In this document: positions 31,696-40,734 of the stretch, one piece after another
Layout: each line of letters opens with the position of its first letter
Position numbering within the stretch: the stretch's first letter is position 1
Assembly: GCA_964579675.1 (NCBI GenBank)
Contig: CAZOIA010000017.1
Span: 1 to 44,663, forward strand
DNA: 44,663 nucleotides
DNA from: CAZOIA01 sp964579675
Lineage (GTDB): Bacteria; Planctomycetota; Phycisphaerae; UBA1845; PWPN01
Reading direction: 5' to 3'
Position numbers and translations under genes: made by a program
Notes under the pieces: model-generated
The model's input: only the letters and a program-made list of their open reading frames with translations
Databases searched by the model: none
Told to the model about the DNA's origin: nothing

Positions 31696-32902
31696 GCAGG
31701 AGCCTCCCTCCAGCCGACGAGCGTTCGGCGCCGGTACGTGTCCTATAGAGTCGTTCGTACAAGCCCTCATATTGACTGGCGATCCGGTCCAGAGAGAACC
31801 GCTCGCGTGCCCACTGGCGGCCCTGGCGGGCGAGCCGGCGGCGCAAGGGCTCATCGTCCAGTATTCGCATGATCGCAGCCGCCAGGGCTCGGGCGCGGTT
31901 GGGCTGAACGACAAGCCCGCTGTGCTCGTGCTCGACCGCCTCCGCCAATCCACCGGCACAGGTAGCCACCACGGGCAGGCCGGCGTTATACGCTTCCAGG
32001 ATCGCGTTGGGCATGCCTTCCATCAGCGACGGGAGCACGAACAGATCGCCCGCAGACAGCACGGCGTCAATGTCCCGGCGAAAACCCGCCAGACGCACGA
32101 CGTCGTCCAATCCCGCGGCACGAATCCGGGCCTGCAGGGCGTTCTTCAAGGGACCGTCACCGACGACCACGAATCGTGCCGCCGGCTGCCGGCGGTGGAC
32201 GATCGCAGCCGACCGGATCAGCACGTCAATCCCCTTCTCGTAACTGAGCCGAGCGATCGAGAGCACAAGGGGTGACGAATCGGGTATGCGCCATTCGTCG
32301 CGGATACGTTGTCGTGCCGAGGCGTCGGGCGGTTCGTCCGAGAAGGTTGTGCCCGTATGGACCATCGCCACGCGATCGGGCGGCCACCGCAAGCGCTTGA
32401 TCAGGTCGGTGCGGACGGCCTGACACACGGCCAATGCATCGGTCGCCAGCGTCCGCGCCAATTGATCGAGCAGGCCGTCGAGTCGCCGGACCTTGTCGCG
32501 GCGATAGGGTCCGATCGCGTAAACGCTGGACAGCACGACCGGCACGCCCGCCAGTCGGGCCGCCAATCCGCCACAAAGGTCCGCACGGATCAAATGGGTG
32601 TGCACCACGTGGGGTGACAGCGATCGGATCAATCGGCTCACCCGCGAAACGGCCGCTAGACTGATCTCCCGCCGGGTGCCGACGTTGAACGTCGGAATGC
32701 CCAGATCGGCGAACCGCTGCGTCATCTCGCCCCCGCCGTACAGGCATGCGATCGCGGGCTCGAACCGGTCCCGGTCCAACCGGCCGATAAGCTGATGCAA
32801 CCACTTCGTATCCGTCTTGATCTCAAACGTCGAGACCAGATGAAGCACCCGCACCGCCGGTCGCCGGGGATTCCAGCACCGTTCGTTCCGTTGATCGCCC
32901 AT
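31673..32902 (-). CDS. GT4-family glycosyltransferase
   Basis: A 409-residue cytoplasmic GT-B enzyme. The N-terminal Rossmann half has VLHLVSTFEIKTDTKWLHQLI and PHVVHTHLIRADLCGG. The donor half has LVLSIARLSYEKGIDVLIRS, FVVVGDGPLKNALQ, VRLAGFRRDIDAVLSAGDLFVLPS and the E-x7-E motif EGMPNAILE, then GGLAEAVEHEHSGLVV. It would extend a polysaccharide repeat from an NDP-sugar. Sugar and acceptor are unknown. It is first in the leftward glycan operon. No clear ribosome site lies before ATG 32902. A weak extended -10 (TGTTATATG, minus strand, about 32938-32930) may be the promoter. Confidence 0.93.
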   Translation of the reverse strand: MGDQRNERCWNPRRPAVRVLHLVSTFEIKTDTKWLHQLIGRLDRDRFEPAIACLYGGGEMTQRFADLGIPTFNVGTRREISLAAVSRVSRLIRSLSPHVVHTHLIRADLCGGLAARLAGVPVVLSSVYAIGPYRRDKVRRLDGLLDQLARTLATDALAVCQAVRTDLIKRLRWPPDRVAMVHTGTTFSDEPPDASARQRIRDEWRIPDSSPLVLSIARLSYEKGIDVLIRSAAIVHRRQPAARFVVVGDGPLKNALQARIRAAGLDDVVRLAGFRRDIDAVLSAGDLFVLPSLMEGMPNAILEAYNAGLPVVATCAGGLAEAVEHEHSGLVVQPNRARALAAAIMRILDDEPLRRRLARQGRQWARERFSLDRIASQYEGLYERLYRTRTGAERSSAGGRLLRESVANA

Positions 32903-33233
32903 CAGTCAAGTCTACAAAGTGAGTACCCCATATAACAAATGGGATGGCGCATTTCCTCTTGTGAGGTCTATCGGTTTTTCCCGCGACGGGATTACCGGTC
33001 ATCGCGGCAACAGCACCGGGAGTCCAGAAACCGGGGTGCCCCCCTGCAAACGACCGGGTCTCGGGCGGCTCGCCCCGCGGAACTTCAATCCGTAGCAGGC
33101 GACCGGATTCTCGGACCGTGGGAACCATTCCCACCTCTCGCCCGTTCACTCATGACCACCCCGATGTGGTTCATCCGACTAAAGCGTACTTTGCCTCCCC
33201 AAGCTTCGGAGTCCACTACGCGGCCTTGGCGAT
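32903..33233. other. 331-bp divergent gap, no gene seen
   Basis: This gap lies between the leftward GT4 gene and the rightward HTH gene. A weak extended -10 for the GT4 operon is the only regulatory candidate (minus strand, 32930-32938). A minus-strand open frame crossing into the GT4 gene (to 33149) shows no family features. Confidence 0.4.
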
Positions 33234-33575
33234 ATGGCCGTGGCCAGAATATGCGACTGCCTGACCGTGGCCCGGGCATCGGAGGTCTTGGGCGTCTCGA
33301 AGGATAGGCTCCCCCGGTGGGACCGTGCCGGAAAGCTCGAAGCTCGGAGACACCCCGTCACCCGCTACCGGCTGCACCTCAAGTCAGAACGCGACGATTT
33401 CCTTCGTCGCCTCAACGACGGGGCCGCCTCAGCCAGTCGGTCCAGGCATGGGAAGAGGACGACGAGGAAAGCCAAACGCATGCACCAGGCCTGTGTGACC
33501 GGCCAACACGGATTCGCGCAAGCGACACCTGCCTCGACTACAATGCGACCATGGCACGGAGCGGCCGACCGTTGA
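33234..33575 (+). CDS. Small HTH DNA-binding protein (MerR/excisionase-type)
   Basis: 113 residues. The N-terminal 55 fit a winged HTH of the excisionase/MerR class: LTVARASEVLGVSKDRLPRWDRAGKLEARRHP followed by a Tyr-Arg wing (TRYRLHLKSERDDFLRRL). The rest is basic and low complexity (SRSRHGKRTTRKAKR), and the last stretch overlaps the start of the ABC permease by 25 bp. A role in controlling the ABC genes is plausible from the overlap but unproven. Alternatively it is the remnant of a larger regulator whose C-terminal part was lost. There is no obvious ribosome site for ATG 33234. Confidence 0.6.
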   Translation: MAVARICDCLTVARASEVLGVSKDRLPRWDRAGKLEARRHPVTRYRLHLKSERDDFLRRLNDGAASASRSRHGKRTTRKAKRMHQACVTGQHGFAQATPASTTMRPWHGAADR

Positions 33576-34684
33576 GCTTGTTGGGGATGACCTGGCGGAA
33601 TCTGTTTCGCCAGCGGGTGCGGACGTCGCTGACGGTGGTGGGCGTGTCGGTCGGGGTGGTGGCGATCGTAGCGTTCGGCGCCATCGTGCGGGGATTCTGG
33701 ACCTCGACGGACGCCGGAATTCACACCGGCGACACCGATCTGGTGGTTTACCAGTCCGGCGTCGCAGCCGACCTATTAAGCACGCTCGACGAAGCCCAGA
33801 CCCGTGACGCCCTCGCTGCCGATCCAGATGTCGCCGAGAGCGCTGCCAACTTGTGGCACGTCCTGCCTGTGGAGGGCATGCCATTCTCTCTGGTTGTGGG
33901 CCTGCACCTTGATGAGTTCAGCTACCGTTGCCAACAAGTGGTCCGCGGGCGCGGAGCTCGGTCCGACGACGAGGTGATCATCGGCACGATCGCCGAACGG
34001 GTGCTGGGCAAGAGCGTCGGCGACAACCTGTCACTGGGCGGCCAGCCACACCGCATCGTCGGCGTGTTTCAGACCGGCGTGGTGTTCGTCGACGGCGGCA
34101 TCCGCCTGACACTGACCCGCTTGCAGAATCTGATCCGCAAGCCGGGGCAGGTGACAAGCTTCCAGGTCAGACTGCGCTCGGGGGCCGATCCCCACGTTGT
34201 CACCGAACGGATCGAACGCGATCATCCCGACCTGGTGGCGATCGGCAGTGCCGAGGAGTACAAGAAGGTCGAACAGGGGCTCGAGATCGCCGACGGCATG
34301 CTCTGGGCGGTCAGCTTTATGGCGTTGCTCATCGGCGGGATTATCGTTGCCAACACCATGTGGATGTCGGTTTACGAACGGACGCGCGAGATCGGCGTGC
34401 TACGGGCAGTGGGCTGGTCCAAAAGGAGCGTGATGGCCATGATCTTTCTGGAGTCCGTCGGCGTGGCCCTGATCGCCTGCGTGCTGGGCTGCGCCGGCGG
34501 CGTCGGGCTGGCGCGACTGTCGACCACTTTGCCCGTGGCGACGCAGTTCGTGGACCCGGTGTTCAAGGCGTCCCTGTTCGGCCTGGCGCTGGCGGTGGCC
34601 GTCCTGCTCAGTGTGCTGGGCGGCGCTCTGCCGGCCTGGCGGGCCGCACACATCTCACCCGTCGAGGCCTTGCGACATGAATAG
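33551..34684 (+). CDS. ABC transporter permease, MacB/FtsX (LolCE-like) type
   Basis: 377 residues from ATG 33551. A second ATG at 33587 before TWRNLFRQRVRTSLT is possible. The layout is that of MacB/FtsX permeases: one N-terminal membrane helix (SLTVVGVSVGVVAIVAFGAI, about 30-50), a large periplasmic domain (about 55-250) and three C-terminal helices. These begin MLWAVSFMALLIGGIIVANTMWMSV, include the cytoplasmic YERTREIGVLRAVGWSKRSVM coupling motif, and end with PAWRAAHISPVEALRHE. It forms the membrane part of a lipoprotein/peptide/antibiotic-type mechanotransmission or export system with the ATPase that overlaps its stop (ATGAATAG). No HlyD-type adaptor or outer-membrane partner lies nearby. 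Confidence 0.94.
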   Translation: MARSGRPLSLLGMTWRNLFRQRVRTSLTVVGVSVGVVAIVAFGAIVRGFWTSTDAGIHTGDTDLVVYQSGVAADLLSTLDEAQTRDALAADPDVAESAANLWHVLPVEGMPFSLVVGLHLDEFSYRCQQVVRGRGARSDDEVIIGTIAERVLGKSVGDNLSLGGQPHRIVGVFQTGVVFVDGGIRLTLTRLQNLIRKPGQVTSFQVRLRSGADPHVVTERIERDHPDLVAIGSAEEYKKVEQGLEIADGMLWAVSFMALLIGGIIVANTMWMSVYERTREIGVLRAVGWSKRSVMAMIFLESVGVALIACVLGCAGGVGLARLSTTLPVATQFVDPVFKASLFGLALAVAVLLSVLGGALPAWRAAHISPVEALRHE

Positions 34685-35378
34685 CGACTCCGAGGCGCCG
34701 CCGCTCGCGATCCACGCCCGAGGACTCGTCAAACGGTACGAGCAAGGACGCATCGTCGCCCTCGACGGCCTGGACCTCGACGTGAGAGTGGGCGAGTTCG
34801 TCGCCGTCTGCGGCCCGTCGGGATGCGGGAAATCCACGCTGCTCAACGTCATCTCCGTCATCGACCGGCTCGACACAGGTCAACTGAGCGTCTGGGGCCG
34901 GTCGCTCTCCGATTTGGGCGAGGCCGACGCAAACCGGTTTCGGTCGTCGGTCGTCGGCCTTGTTTTTCAGTTGCACAACCTTCTCCCCCGCCTGACCGCG
35001 CTCGAAAACGTCCAGGTTCCAATGCTGGCAACGAGCCGCGACCGTGACGCCCGCGTCCAACGCGCCCGAGACCTGCTTGCCCGCGTCGGATTGGCTGACA
35101 GGCAACACGCTCTGCCAACCGTGCTCTCCGGCGGCGAGCGCCAGCGGGTCGCCATCGCCCGGGCGCTGGCCAACCACCCGAGACTCTTGCTCGCGGACGA
35201 GCCGACCGGAGCCATCGACTCCAAGACCGGCGAGAAACTCTTCAACTTGCTGACCGAGCTGCAAGCGGATTTCGGTACCACCCTCCTGGTCGTCACGCAC
35301 GACCACCACGTGGCCGCTCGCGCCAACCGCGTCGTTCACATGCTGGACGGTAGAATCATCGAACGGGCTGACCGGTAG
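34677..35378 (+). CDS. ABC transporter ATP-binding protein (MacB/LolD type)
   Basis: 233 residues from ATG 34677, overlapping the permease stop by 8 bp. All nucleotide-binding motifs are intact: Walker A GPSGCGKST (about 46-54), Q-loop VFQLHNLLPRLTALENV, signature LSGGERQRVAIARAL, Walker B LLLADEPTGAID and H-loop VVTHDHH. EPTGAID and the Q-loop context place it in the LolD/MacB/FtsE group. It powers the FtsX-type permease upstream. The substrate is unknown. Confidence 0.96.
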   Translation: MNSDSEAPPLAIHARGLVKRYEQGRIVALDGLDLDVRVGEFVAVCGPSGCGKSTLLNVISVIDRLDTGQLSVWGRSLSDLGEADANRFRSSVVGLVFQLHNLLPRLTALENVQVPMLATSRDRDARVQRARDLLARVGLADRQHALPTVLSGGERQRVAIARALANHPRLLLADEPTGAIDSKTGEKLFNLLTELQADFGTTLLVVTHDHHVAARANRVVHMLDGRIIERADR

Positions 35379-35623
35379 TTCCCCCGCGAGGCAAGCAAGG
35401 CGGCTCCGGTGCGTCACCGCCTCCGGGTCATCCGCGGTGAGTTTCGTTCACAAAGGTGCAACGCAGCTCGCCCTTGCCTACCGGCATGGCCCACGGCAGC
35501 GCCTCTCGGGCGTTCCCCTGGGACATTGAGACACACGGACCGAAGCGGCAACCGCCCCCCATAGGCGACCCCCGGTACGCTTCCGCCGGATGAGCCCCCG
35601 ATGTTGCGTCGGCTGCGTGCGGC

Positions 35624-35629
35624 TATAAT
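35624..35629 (+). promoter_or_regulatory. Candidate -10 element of the pduO/O-antigen-ligase transcript
   Basis: A perfect TATAAT stands at 35624-35629, 44 bp before ATG 35673, which gives a leader of about 37 nt. The -35 is weak: ATGTTG at a 17-bp spacing, or TTGCGT at 14 bp. Confidence 0.4.
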
Positions 35630-35672
35630 GCAGGCCTTGGAGAAATGATACCGCCTGTCAGGACACCACGTA

Positions 35673-36227
35673 ATGAAGAAGCTCTACACGAAGACCGGCG
35701 ACGGCGGGGAGACTTCGCTCGGTGACGGCACCCGCGTGTCGAAAGACCATCCCCGTGTCGCTGCCTGCGGGGAGCTGGACGAACTGAGTGCGATCCTGGG
35801 CTGGTGCCGGTCGGCCGGCGGTGGGGAGGCGATCGTGTCCCGAGTGGAGCGCATCCAGCGGCAACTGCTGAGCCTTGGGGCGGAACTGGCGACGCCGGCG
35901 GAGTCGGGACAAGCGGACCGGATCGCCGCGGCCTCAGCGGAGCAACGTCGCCGGCTGGAGCGCTGGATCGACGAGGCGACCGAGGGTCTCCAACCGCTCA
36001 AGAGACTGGTGCTGTGCGGGGGGACGGAGCTTTCGTGCCGGCTTCACCTGGCCCGGACCTGTTGCCGGCGGGCGGAGCGGGCGGTAGTCGCTCTGGCCCG
36101 ATCGGCGGCGGTTCGGCCGGAAGTGATTGTCTATCTCAACCGGCTCAGTGACCTGCTCTTCGTGTGGGCTCGCCGGGCCAACCACGAAGCGGGCTGTCCG
36201 GACGTTACCTGGGTGCCAACCGAGTGA
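35673..36227 (+). CDS. pduO: Cob(I)alamin adenosyltransferase, PduO type
   Basis: A 184-residue cytoplasmic trimeric helical enzyme that transfers the adenosyl group of ATP to cob(I)alamin to form coenzyme B12. The N-terminal ATP-binding loop is TKTGDGGETSLGDGTRVSKDHPRVAACGELDEL (residues 6-38). The C-terminal catalytic helices have RTCCRRAERAVVAL and YLNRLSDLLFVWARRANHEAG. Length and motifs are standard. A weak AGGAC site precedes the ATG. The stop overlaps the start of the O-antigen-ligase gene by 4 bp (GTGA), an odd pairing of cofactor and polysaccharide genes. No B12 riboswitch was seen upstream. Confidence 0.95.
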   Translation: MKKLYTKTGDGGETSLGDGTRVSKDHPRVAACGELDELSAILGWCRSAGGGEAIVSRVERIQRQLLSLGAELATPAESGQADRIAAASAEQRRRLERWIDEATEGLQPLKRLVLCGGTELSCRLHLARTCCRRAERAVVALARSAAVRPEVIVYLNRLSDLLFVWARRANHEAGCPDVTWVPTE

Positions 36228-39200
36228 CTCCAAATCCTTCTTCAAGCGTGTCTGAGGAGGCCGGCGGGTCCGGCGGCGCGGAGCGGGGCGGCTTGACCAC
36301 CCTTGACCGCGTGATGCTTGCCGTCGTGGTCATCACCCTGGCCGGGAGTTGCCTGCTGATCAGCTCGGGCCGGGGAACCGAGGTGGGTCATCGGCCCTGG
36401 GGGCCCAACTCGATCCTTCGCATTGCGGCGCAGCTCTTGACGTTCAACTACCAGTATCCCACGCAGCGGGGTGTCGAGGTCAAGTGGCTGGTTGAGGGGT
36501 TGGGGGCGGCAGCGGCACTGCTGGCGGTGGCCGTCGCGTGGTATACCCGGACCGGGCGTCACGACGAGGGCGGGGCCGCCGGGTCAGTCGAGCCTGTCTC
36601 TGCGGACGAGCCCGCCGGGCCTGCGGGGGTCTTATCCGAGATGACACCGGCGACCGCGGCCCAGGTTGTGCTGCTGTTGTTTGCGGGATGGGCCATGCTC
36701 AGTGCGTTATGGGCGCCGTGGCCGGCTGGCGCCCTGGCGCAGGGCGTTCGGCCACTTATAGCAACCGTCTGGGCGATCGCTCTGGGACGGGCGCTGGGAC
36801 GGCGGGGGGCACGTGTGGCGGTACTCGCGCTGGTGGTCGTCCTGACCACGACGGCGGCGGTGGGGGTCTGGTACTTCTACGAGCGGAACCCCCAGCAGCG
36901 GCTCAAGTTCCCGATCGGCAACCCGATCTTCCTGGCGGCGTGCCTGATTCCGGGACTGACGCTGACGGCGGCCGGGTTGGTCGCTGGCATGGCAGCCGTG
37001 GTCCGTCGCGCTCGTGGTGCCACGTCCGAGAGCAGCGCCGTGGAGGCTCGACCGGGCCGGGCCCGGGGTGGATGGTGGCTGCCGGTGGGCTCGGCGATCG
37101 GCCTGGTGGTAATGGCGTGGGCCTTCACGCTGGCCGACTCGCGCGGACCGATGGTCGGTCTGGCGGCGGGCACGATCGTGGCAGCCTACCTGGCCGCCCG
37201 TGCCGCGGCGTCCCGGCGACTTCGGTCGGTGATCCTCGCCGTGCTGCTGGTTGCGATGCTCGCAGGCGGAATGTGGTTCCGGTCGCAACTGGCGATCGAG
37301 CACCAGGGGCGGGGTGCGACGATCCGGCTTCGTCTTTACGCATGGAAGTATGCCCTGGGGCTTTTCCTGGAACGGCCGGTAAAAGGCCGGGGCGAAGGGG
37401 CCTATACCCTACTGGCCACCCGGATGTCGAGGGGTGACGCCCAGCACGATCCGGCCGCCTTTCCCGCGGTGCACTTGGCCCATGCCCACAGCGAGTGGCT
37501 GGAGATCGTGGCCAACCTCGGGGCGGTCGGGATCGCACTATGCGGCACGGGGCTGGGCATCACTTTCTGGTCCGGGACGATCGCGCTCCGCCGCAAGATG
37601 GGGCGAACCGATTGGTGGTGCCTGATCGGCCTGGAGGCGGCGCTGGTCGCCATCATTGTGGAAGAGGCGGCCGACGTGGCCTTGCGCAAGCCCGGGTTGC
37701 CGATCATCTTCTACACCGTGATCGGTCTGATCTGGGCGATGTCGCGCGGAGCCGAAGCCCCAACCGCCAGGCCCGTTCGCGGCCACGGTGGCCGGGCCAG
37801 AACGGCGGTACTGGCGGGGGCCATCGCAGCCGCCGTGGGCATCGCGGCGGTGGCACGACGCGATTGGGTGGGGGCGCTGGCGACTCAGACCGTCATCGCA
37901 CAGGCCGACAGGAGCCAATGGGCCGGGGCGCTGGAGCAGGCTGCGATCGCCGAGACCCACCAGCTTTCCGTCGAGGACCGCCTTTACGCCTCCTATTTGA
38001 AGACCCGGGTCGCACATCAGGCAGCCCGGCACCAGGTCCAGCAGATTCACCGGATGATCGCCCGACTCGGTGACCAGGAACGGGGCCGGGACAACATCCT
38101 GCAACTGGCGAGGGAGGACTCGGCGCGGTTCGATCACTATTTCAGATTGTGCCTCGAGACGGGCGAGTCCCTGCTGAAGCGGATGCCGGTCCATCACGCG
38201 GTCGCGGGCCTGATCGCGGACGCCTGGCTGCTGAGGCAGAACATTGAGGAGACCGGGCGGCAACTCGGGCTCCGCAACCAGGCTCGGTCCTATGCGCCCA
38301 TCGCGCGGCGTTGGATGCAGGCGGAATATGGCCGCGATCCTCTGGACGCCGACAATGCGCTGCGACTGTTCTCGCTGTCCGGTGATCAACCGCTGATCGA
38401 TCGGCTCAACCTCCTGCGGCTGCCGTTGCGGCGAGTCGGGAGGTGCCTGGAGGTGCATGGCCGAATGGAGGCGGCGTTGGCGGTTCTCATGCAAGCCCCG
38501 GAATTCGAGTCGGTGATGGCCCGGCTGCGGGTGCGAACGCGGGCGACGATGGACAACCCCGACGCCCTTCCGTGGCCCGACCGGTATGCCCCGGAAACGC
38601 TTCGGTTGGACGCCCTGGCCGCCTGCCGGCGAGGAGAGTTCGCCCGGGCCTCGGCCGCCGCCGCCGAGGCCGCGAAGCTCTCGGCCAAGATCGGGGCCCG
38701 GTTCCCGACCGCGTCCAGCTACGCCCGGCTCGACCAGGCACACTATCTTCTGCTGGCGCATCCCGAGGAAGCGACCCGGGCGGTGGCGGCCTGCCGGCAG
38801 GCGGTCGCCGACTGGCCTATGGTCCGCAATCGCGAGGAAGAGCTGAGGCCGCTGCGACGCGACCTCTCCTTTTACCTGCTGGCCGCTGGTGACGAGGAAG
38901 GGGCAAGCAGAACACTGCGACTGATCGATCCGACCATGACGGGCGAGAACCTGCAACGGAACATCGGATACGGGCTGGCGGGACTTTGCCGGATGTTCGT
39001 GCCGTTCCCGCAGAAGGACCGGCCGGCGGCGTTTGGCAATTGGCTCGACCGCAGTCTGCGGCTCGCGCCGGGCTCGCTCGTGGCCCGGCAGATTGCCGTT
39101 CACGTGGCCTTCGAATCGGGCGACGATGCGGCGGCCATAGCGCATCTCGAAAAGATGGAGCAGATTGTGGCGGACCCGCAGCAGATGGCGGGGTATGTGC

Positions 39201-39340
39201 GCAACCTGCTATCGCAGTTTCCGGATAATCCCGCGTTGCGGGCGTTCATTGCCTCGCGTACGAGCCCGGAAGCGCCGGCTACGCAGCCTGCCGCCACCGC
39301 CCCGGCGAGCTTGCCGTCGGCTTGGCCAACCACTCAATAA
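36224..39340 (+). CDS. Large O-antigen-ligase (Wzy_C) membrane protein with C-terminal helical-repeat domain
   Basis: About 1038 residues from GTG 36224, translationally coupled to pduO. The N-terminal half has some 11-12 membrane segments (about 25-580) with an O-antigen ligase/polymerase core: RGPMVGLAAG, then the conserved periplasmic loop VHLAHAHSEWLEIVANLGAVG (H-x-H-S/N type). The half from about 590 on is soluble, Arg- and Ala-rich, with TPR-like helical pairs (FARASAAAAEAAKLSAK, LLAHPEEATRAVAACRQAV, DDAAAIAHLEKMEQI), probably periplasmic. The fusion of ligase/polymerase with repeats is known in general in PVC bacteria and other groups. It may ligate or polymerise the glycan started by the nearby phosphoglycosyl-transferase operon. 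Its stop overlaps the stop of the opposing dockerin-like gene by 7 bp. Confidence 0.85.
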   Translation: MTPNPSSSVSEEAGGSGGAERGGLTTLDRVMLAVVVITLAGSCLLISSGRGTEVGHRPWGPNSILRIAAQLLTFNYQYPTQRGVEVKWLVEGLGAAAALLAVAVAWYTRTGRHDEGGAAGSVEPVSADEPAGPAGVLSEMTPATAAQVVLLLFAGWAMLSALWAPWPAGALAQGVRPLIATVWAIALGRALGRRGARVAVLALVVVLTTTAAVGVWYFYERNPQQRLKFPIGNPIFLAACLIPGLTLTAAGLVAGMAAVVRRARGATSESSAVEARPGRARGGWWLPVGSAIGLVVMAWAFTLADSRGPMVGLAAGTIVAAYLAARAAASRRLRSVILAVLLVAMLAGGMWFRSQLAIEHQGRGATIRLRLYAWKYALGLFLERPVKGRGEGAYTLLATRMSRGDAQHDPAAFPAVHLAHAHSEWLEIVANLGAVGIALCGTGLGITFWSGTIALRRKMGRTDWWCLIGLEAALVAIIVEEAADVALRKPGLPIIFYTVIGLIWAMSRGAEAPTARPVRGHGGRARTAVLAGAIAAAVGIAAVARRDWVGALATQTVIAQADRSQWAGALEQAAIAETHQLSVEDRLYASYLKTRVAHQAARHQVQQIHRMIARLGDQERGRDNILQLAREDSARFDHYFRLCLETGESLLKRMPVHHAVAGLIADAWLLRQNIEETGRQLGLRNQARSYAPIARRWMQAEYGRDPLDADNALRLFSLSGDQPLIDRLNLLRLPLRRVGRCLEVHGRMEAALAVLMQAPEFESVMARLRVRTRATMDNPDALPWPDRYAPETLRLDALAACRRGEFARASAAAAEAAKLSAKIGARFPTASSYARLDQAHYLLLAHPEEATRAVAACRQAVADWPMVRNREEELRPLRRDLSFYLLAAGDEEGASRTLRLIDPTMTGENLQRNIGYGLAGLCRMFVPFPQKDRPAAFGNWLDRSLRLAPGSLVARQIAVHVAFESGDDAAAIAHLEKMEQIVADPQQMAGYVRNLLSQFPDNPALRAFIASRTSPEAPATQPAATAPASLPSAWPTTQ

Positions 39341-40734
39341 CCGTCGTCGCAGGTCGGGTCCACGGGCAGGATGCCGCTCACGCAGCTTTGGAACGCGCCG
39401 AAGTCCTGGTGGTCGACAGCCCGGTCACCGTTGACGTCCATGCACTGGCATTCCTGGGGCAGGGCGTCAAAGACGCTGTCCAGCGGTGCGGGCCCGGTGG
39501 CGCAGTCCTCGAAGACGGCGTAATCCTGCTGATCGACCATGCCGTCAGGGGCGCCGCCGGCGATGTCGAACACCGGGTCGGGCCACAGACACGGGTTCGG
39601 CCCGGCCGCGCCCTCGTACACCTCGATATAGTCGATCCAAACCACGTAGTCGCCGGTGCTCCAGAGGCCGGCTGTCGTCTGGTAGCCGGTCGAGCCGACC
39701 CGCTTCTCCCAGCCGCCGGTAATGAAGTTGTTGTCGAGCGTCGTCTCCCTCTGCTCGGGCGTGCCCTCGTTCAACACGACCGTGACCGTCTCGGCATCCG
39801 GATCAATGACCGCCCGGAGCGTGAAGAAGGTCTCAGGATCAACCGTCCAGCCGGGATCGGGACTGCCTATGAGCTCTGCTTCGCCCGAGGCGTCGTTTCT
39901 TACGCCGATCCTGCCACAGTCGGTGCAGCCGGGCGGCAGATCACGGTCGGTAAAGTGGATGAAGTGGATGCGCAGATGGGCCGAGCCGTCCGACTTGGTG
40001 GCCCGGGTCTCGAGGAACGTGTCCGTTCTGTCGCCCGGGTTCTTCCGACTGAGCGCGCCTCGGAACACCGAGGTCGTGATGCCGTTGACATCGTGGCTCT
40101 TCTTGATCCTGACCTTGCCTTTCTGATTGTTGAAGCTTGCCACGTGGGGCAGCGAAAGGTCAATGCCGTTCCCGTCGCCGCCGACCAAGCGGAGCACATT
40201 ATGCGCAGGCGCCCCGGGGAAGTTGACCGCACCCTTGGGCGTCGCGCCGTGCGGCAAGTGCTGCGAGAGTGTAGCCACGTGCTCGAGATTGTCTGCGTCG
40301 TCATCGAACTCAAACCACTCGCTGTAGGTCTCCGCCCCACCTGTGGGATGGCTTCCCTTCCACACGTAGCAAACGTCGTAGCCTTCGAACGGAGCGGCCG
40401 GCGCGTTGTTGTTGGTCCCGGTGGGAGGGTCGAGCTGGTTCACGAAACCGCCGCCCGAATCGTTGATCGGCAGCATCGTGCCGTCGTTGTCCGCCGCACC
40501 GTCCAGCGGGTTCTTGTCTTCCGCCCCGTAGAAGTCACACGTCGGCGGAGTTTCGTTCAACGGGCAGTGTTCTTCCAGACTCCGCCCGTCCTGGGTCCAA
40601 CCGAAATCACCAGGCATCAGGCCCGTGTTCGATCTATACTCCAGCAGTATGTCGCCCGGTGCTGCCAGCGCGACTGAGATCCCCATTCCGAGCACCAGAA
40701 TCGCGCAGAAAGTCGTTGCGGTGAATGTGCGCAT
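39334..40734 (-). CDS. Exported protein with LamG-like region and C-terminal dockerin-like repeats
   Basis: 466 residues from ATG 40734, with GGAGGT 8-9 nt upstream. A clear signal peptide ends GISVALA-AP. The main body (about 25-390) is beta-rich with a polysaccharide-lyase/LamG-like look (VCYVWKGSHPTGGAETYSEWFEF, HFIHFTDRDLPPGC, GYQTTAGLWSTGDYVVWIDYIEVYEG). Two C-terminal calcium-loop repeats follow: DIAGGAPDGMVDQQDYAVF and DVNGDRAVDHQDFGAFQSC, spaced like type I dockerin or planctomycete GDCNGDG-type ends. Such ends are common on planctomycete exported proteins, where the receptor is unknown. Catalytic residues were not found, so it may bind rather than cut carbohydrate. It is preceded by an extended -10 promoter. 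Confidence 0.82.
   Translation of the reverse strand: MRTFTATTFCAILVLGMGISVALAAPGDILLEYRSNTGLMPGDFGWTQDGRSLEEHCPLNETPPTCDFYGAEDKNPLDGAADNDGTMLPINDSGGGFVNQLDPPTGTNNNAPAAPFEGYDVCYVWKGSHPTGGAETYSEWFEFDDDADNLEHVATLSQHLPHGATPKGAVNFPGAPAHNVLRLVGGDGNGIDLSLPHVASFNNQKGKVRIKKSHDVNGITTSVFRGALSRKNPGDRTDTFLETRATKSDGSAHLRIHFIHFTDRDLPPGCTDCGRIGVRNDASGEAELIGSPDPGWTVDPETFFTLRAVIDPDAETVTVVLNEGTPEQRETTLDNNFITGGWEKRVGSTGYQTTAGLWSTGDYVVWIDYIEVYEGAAGPNPCLWPDPVFDIAGGAPDGMVDQQDYAVFEDCATGPAPLDSVFDALPQECQCMDVNGDRAVDHQDFGAFQSCVSGILPVDPTCDDGY

Noticed and set aside
32823..33149. A 108-residue frame antisense/overlapping the GT4 gene start
   Set aside because: It shares DNA with the well-supported glycosyltransferase in another frame and shows no domain.
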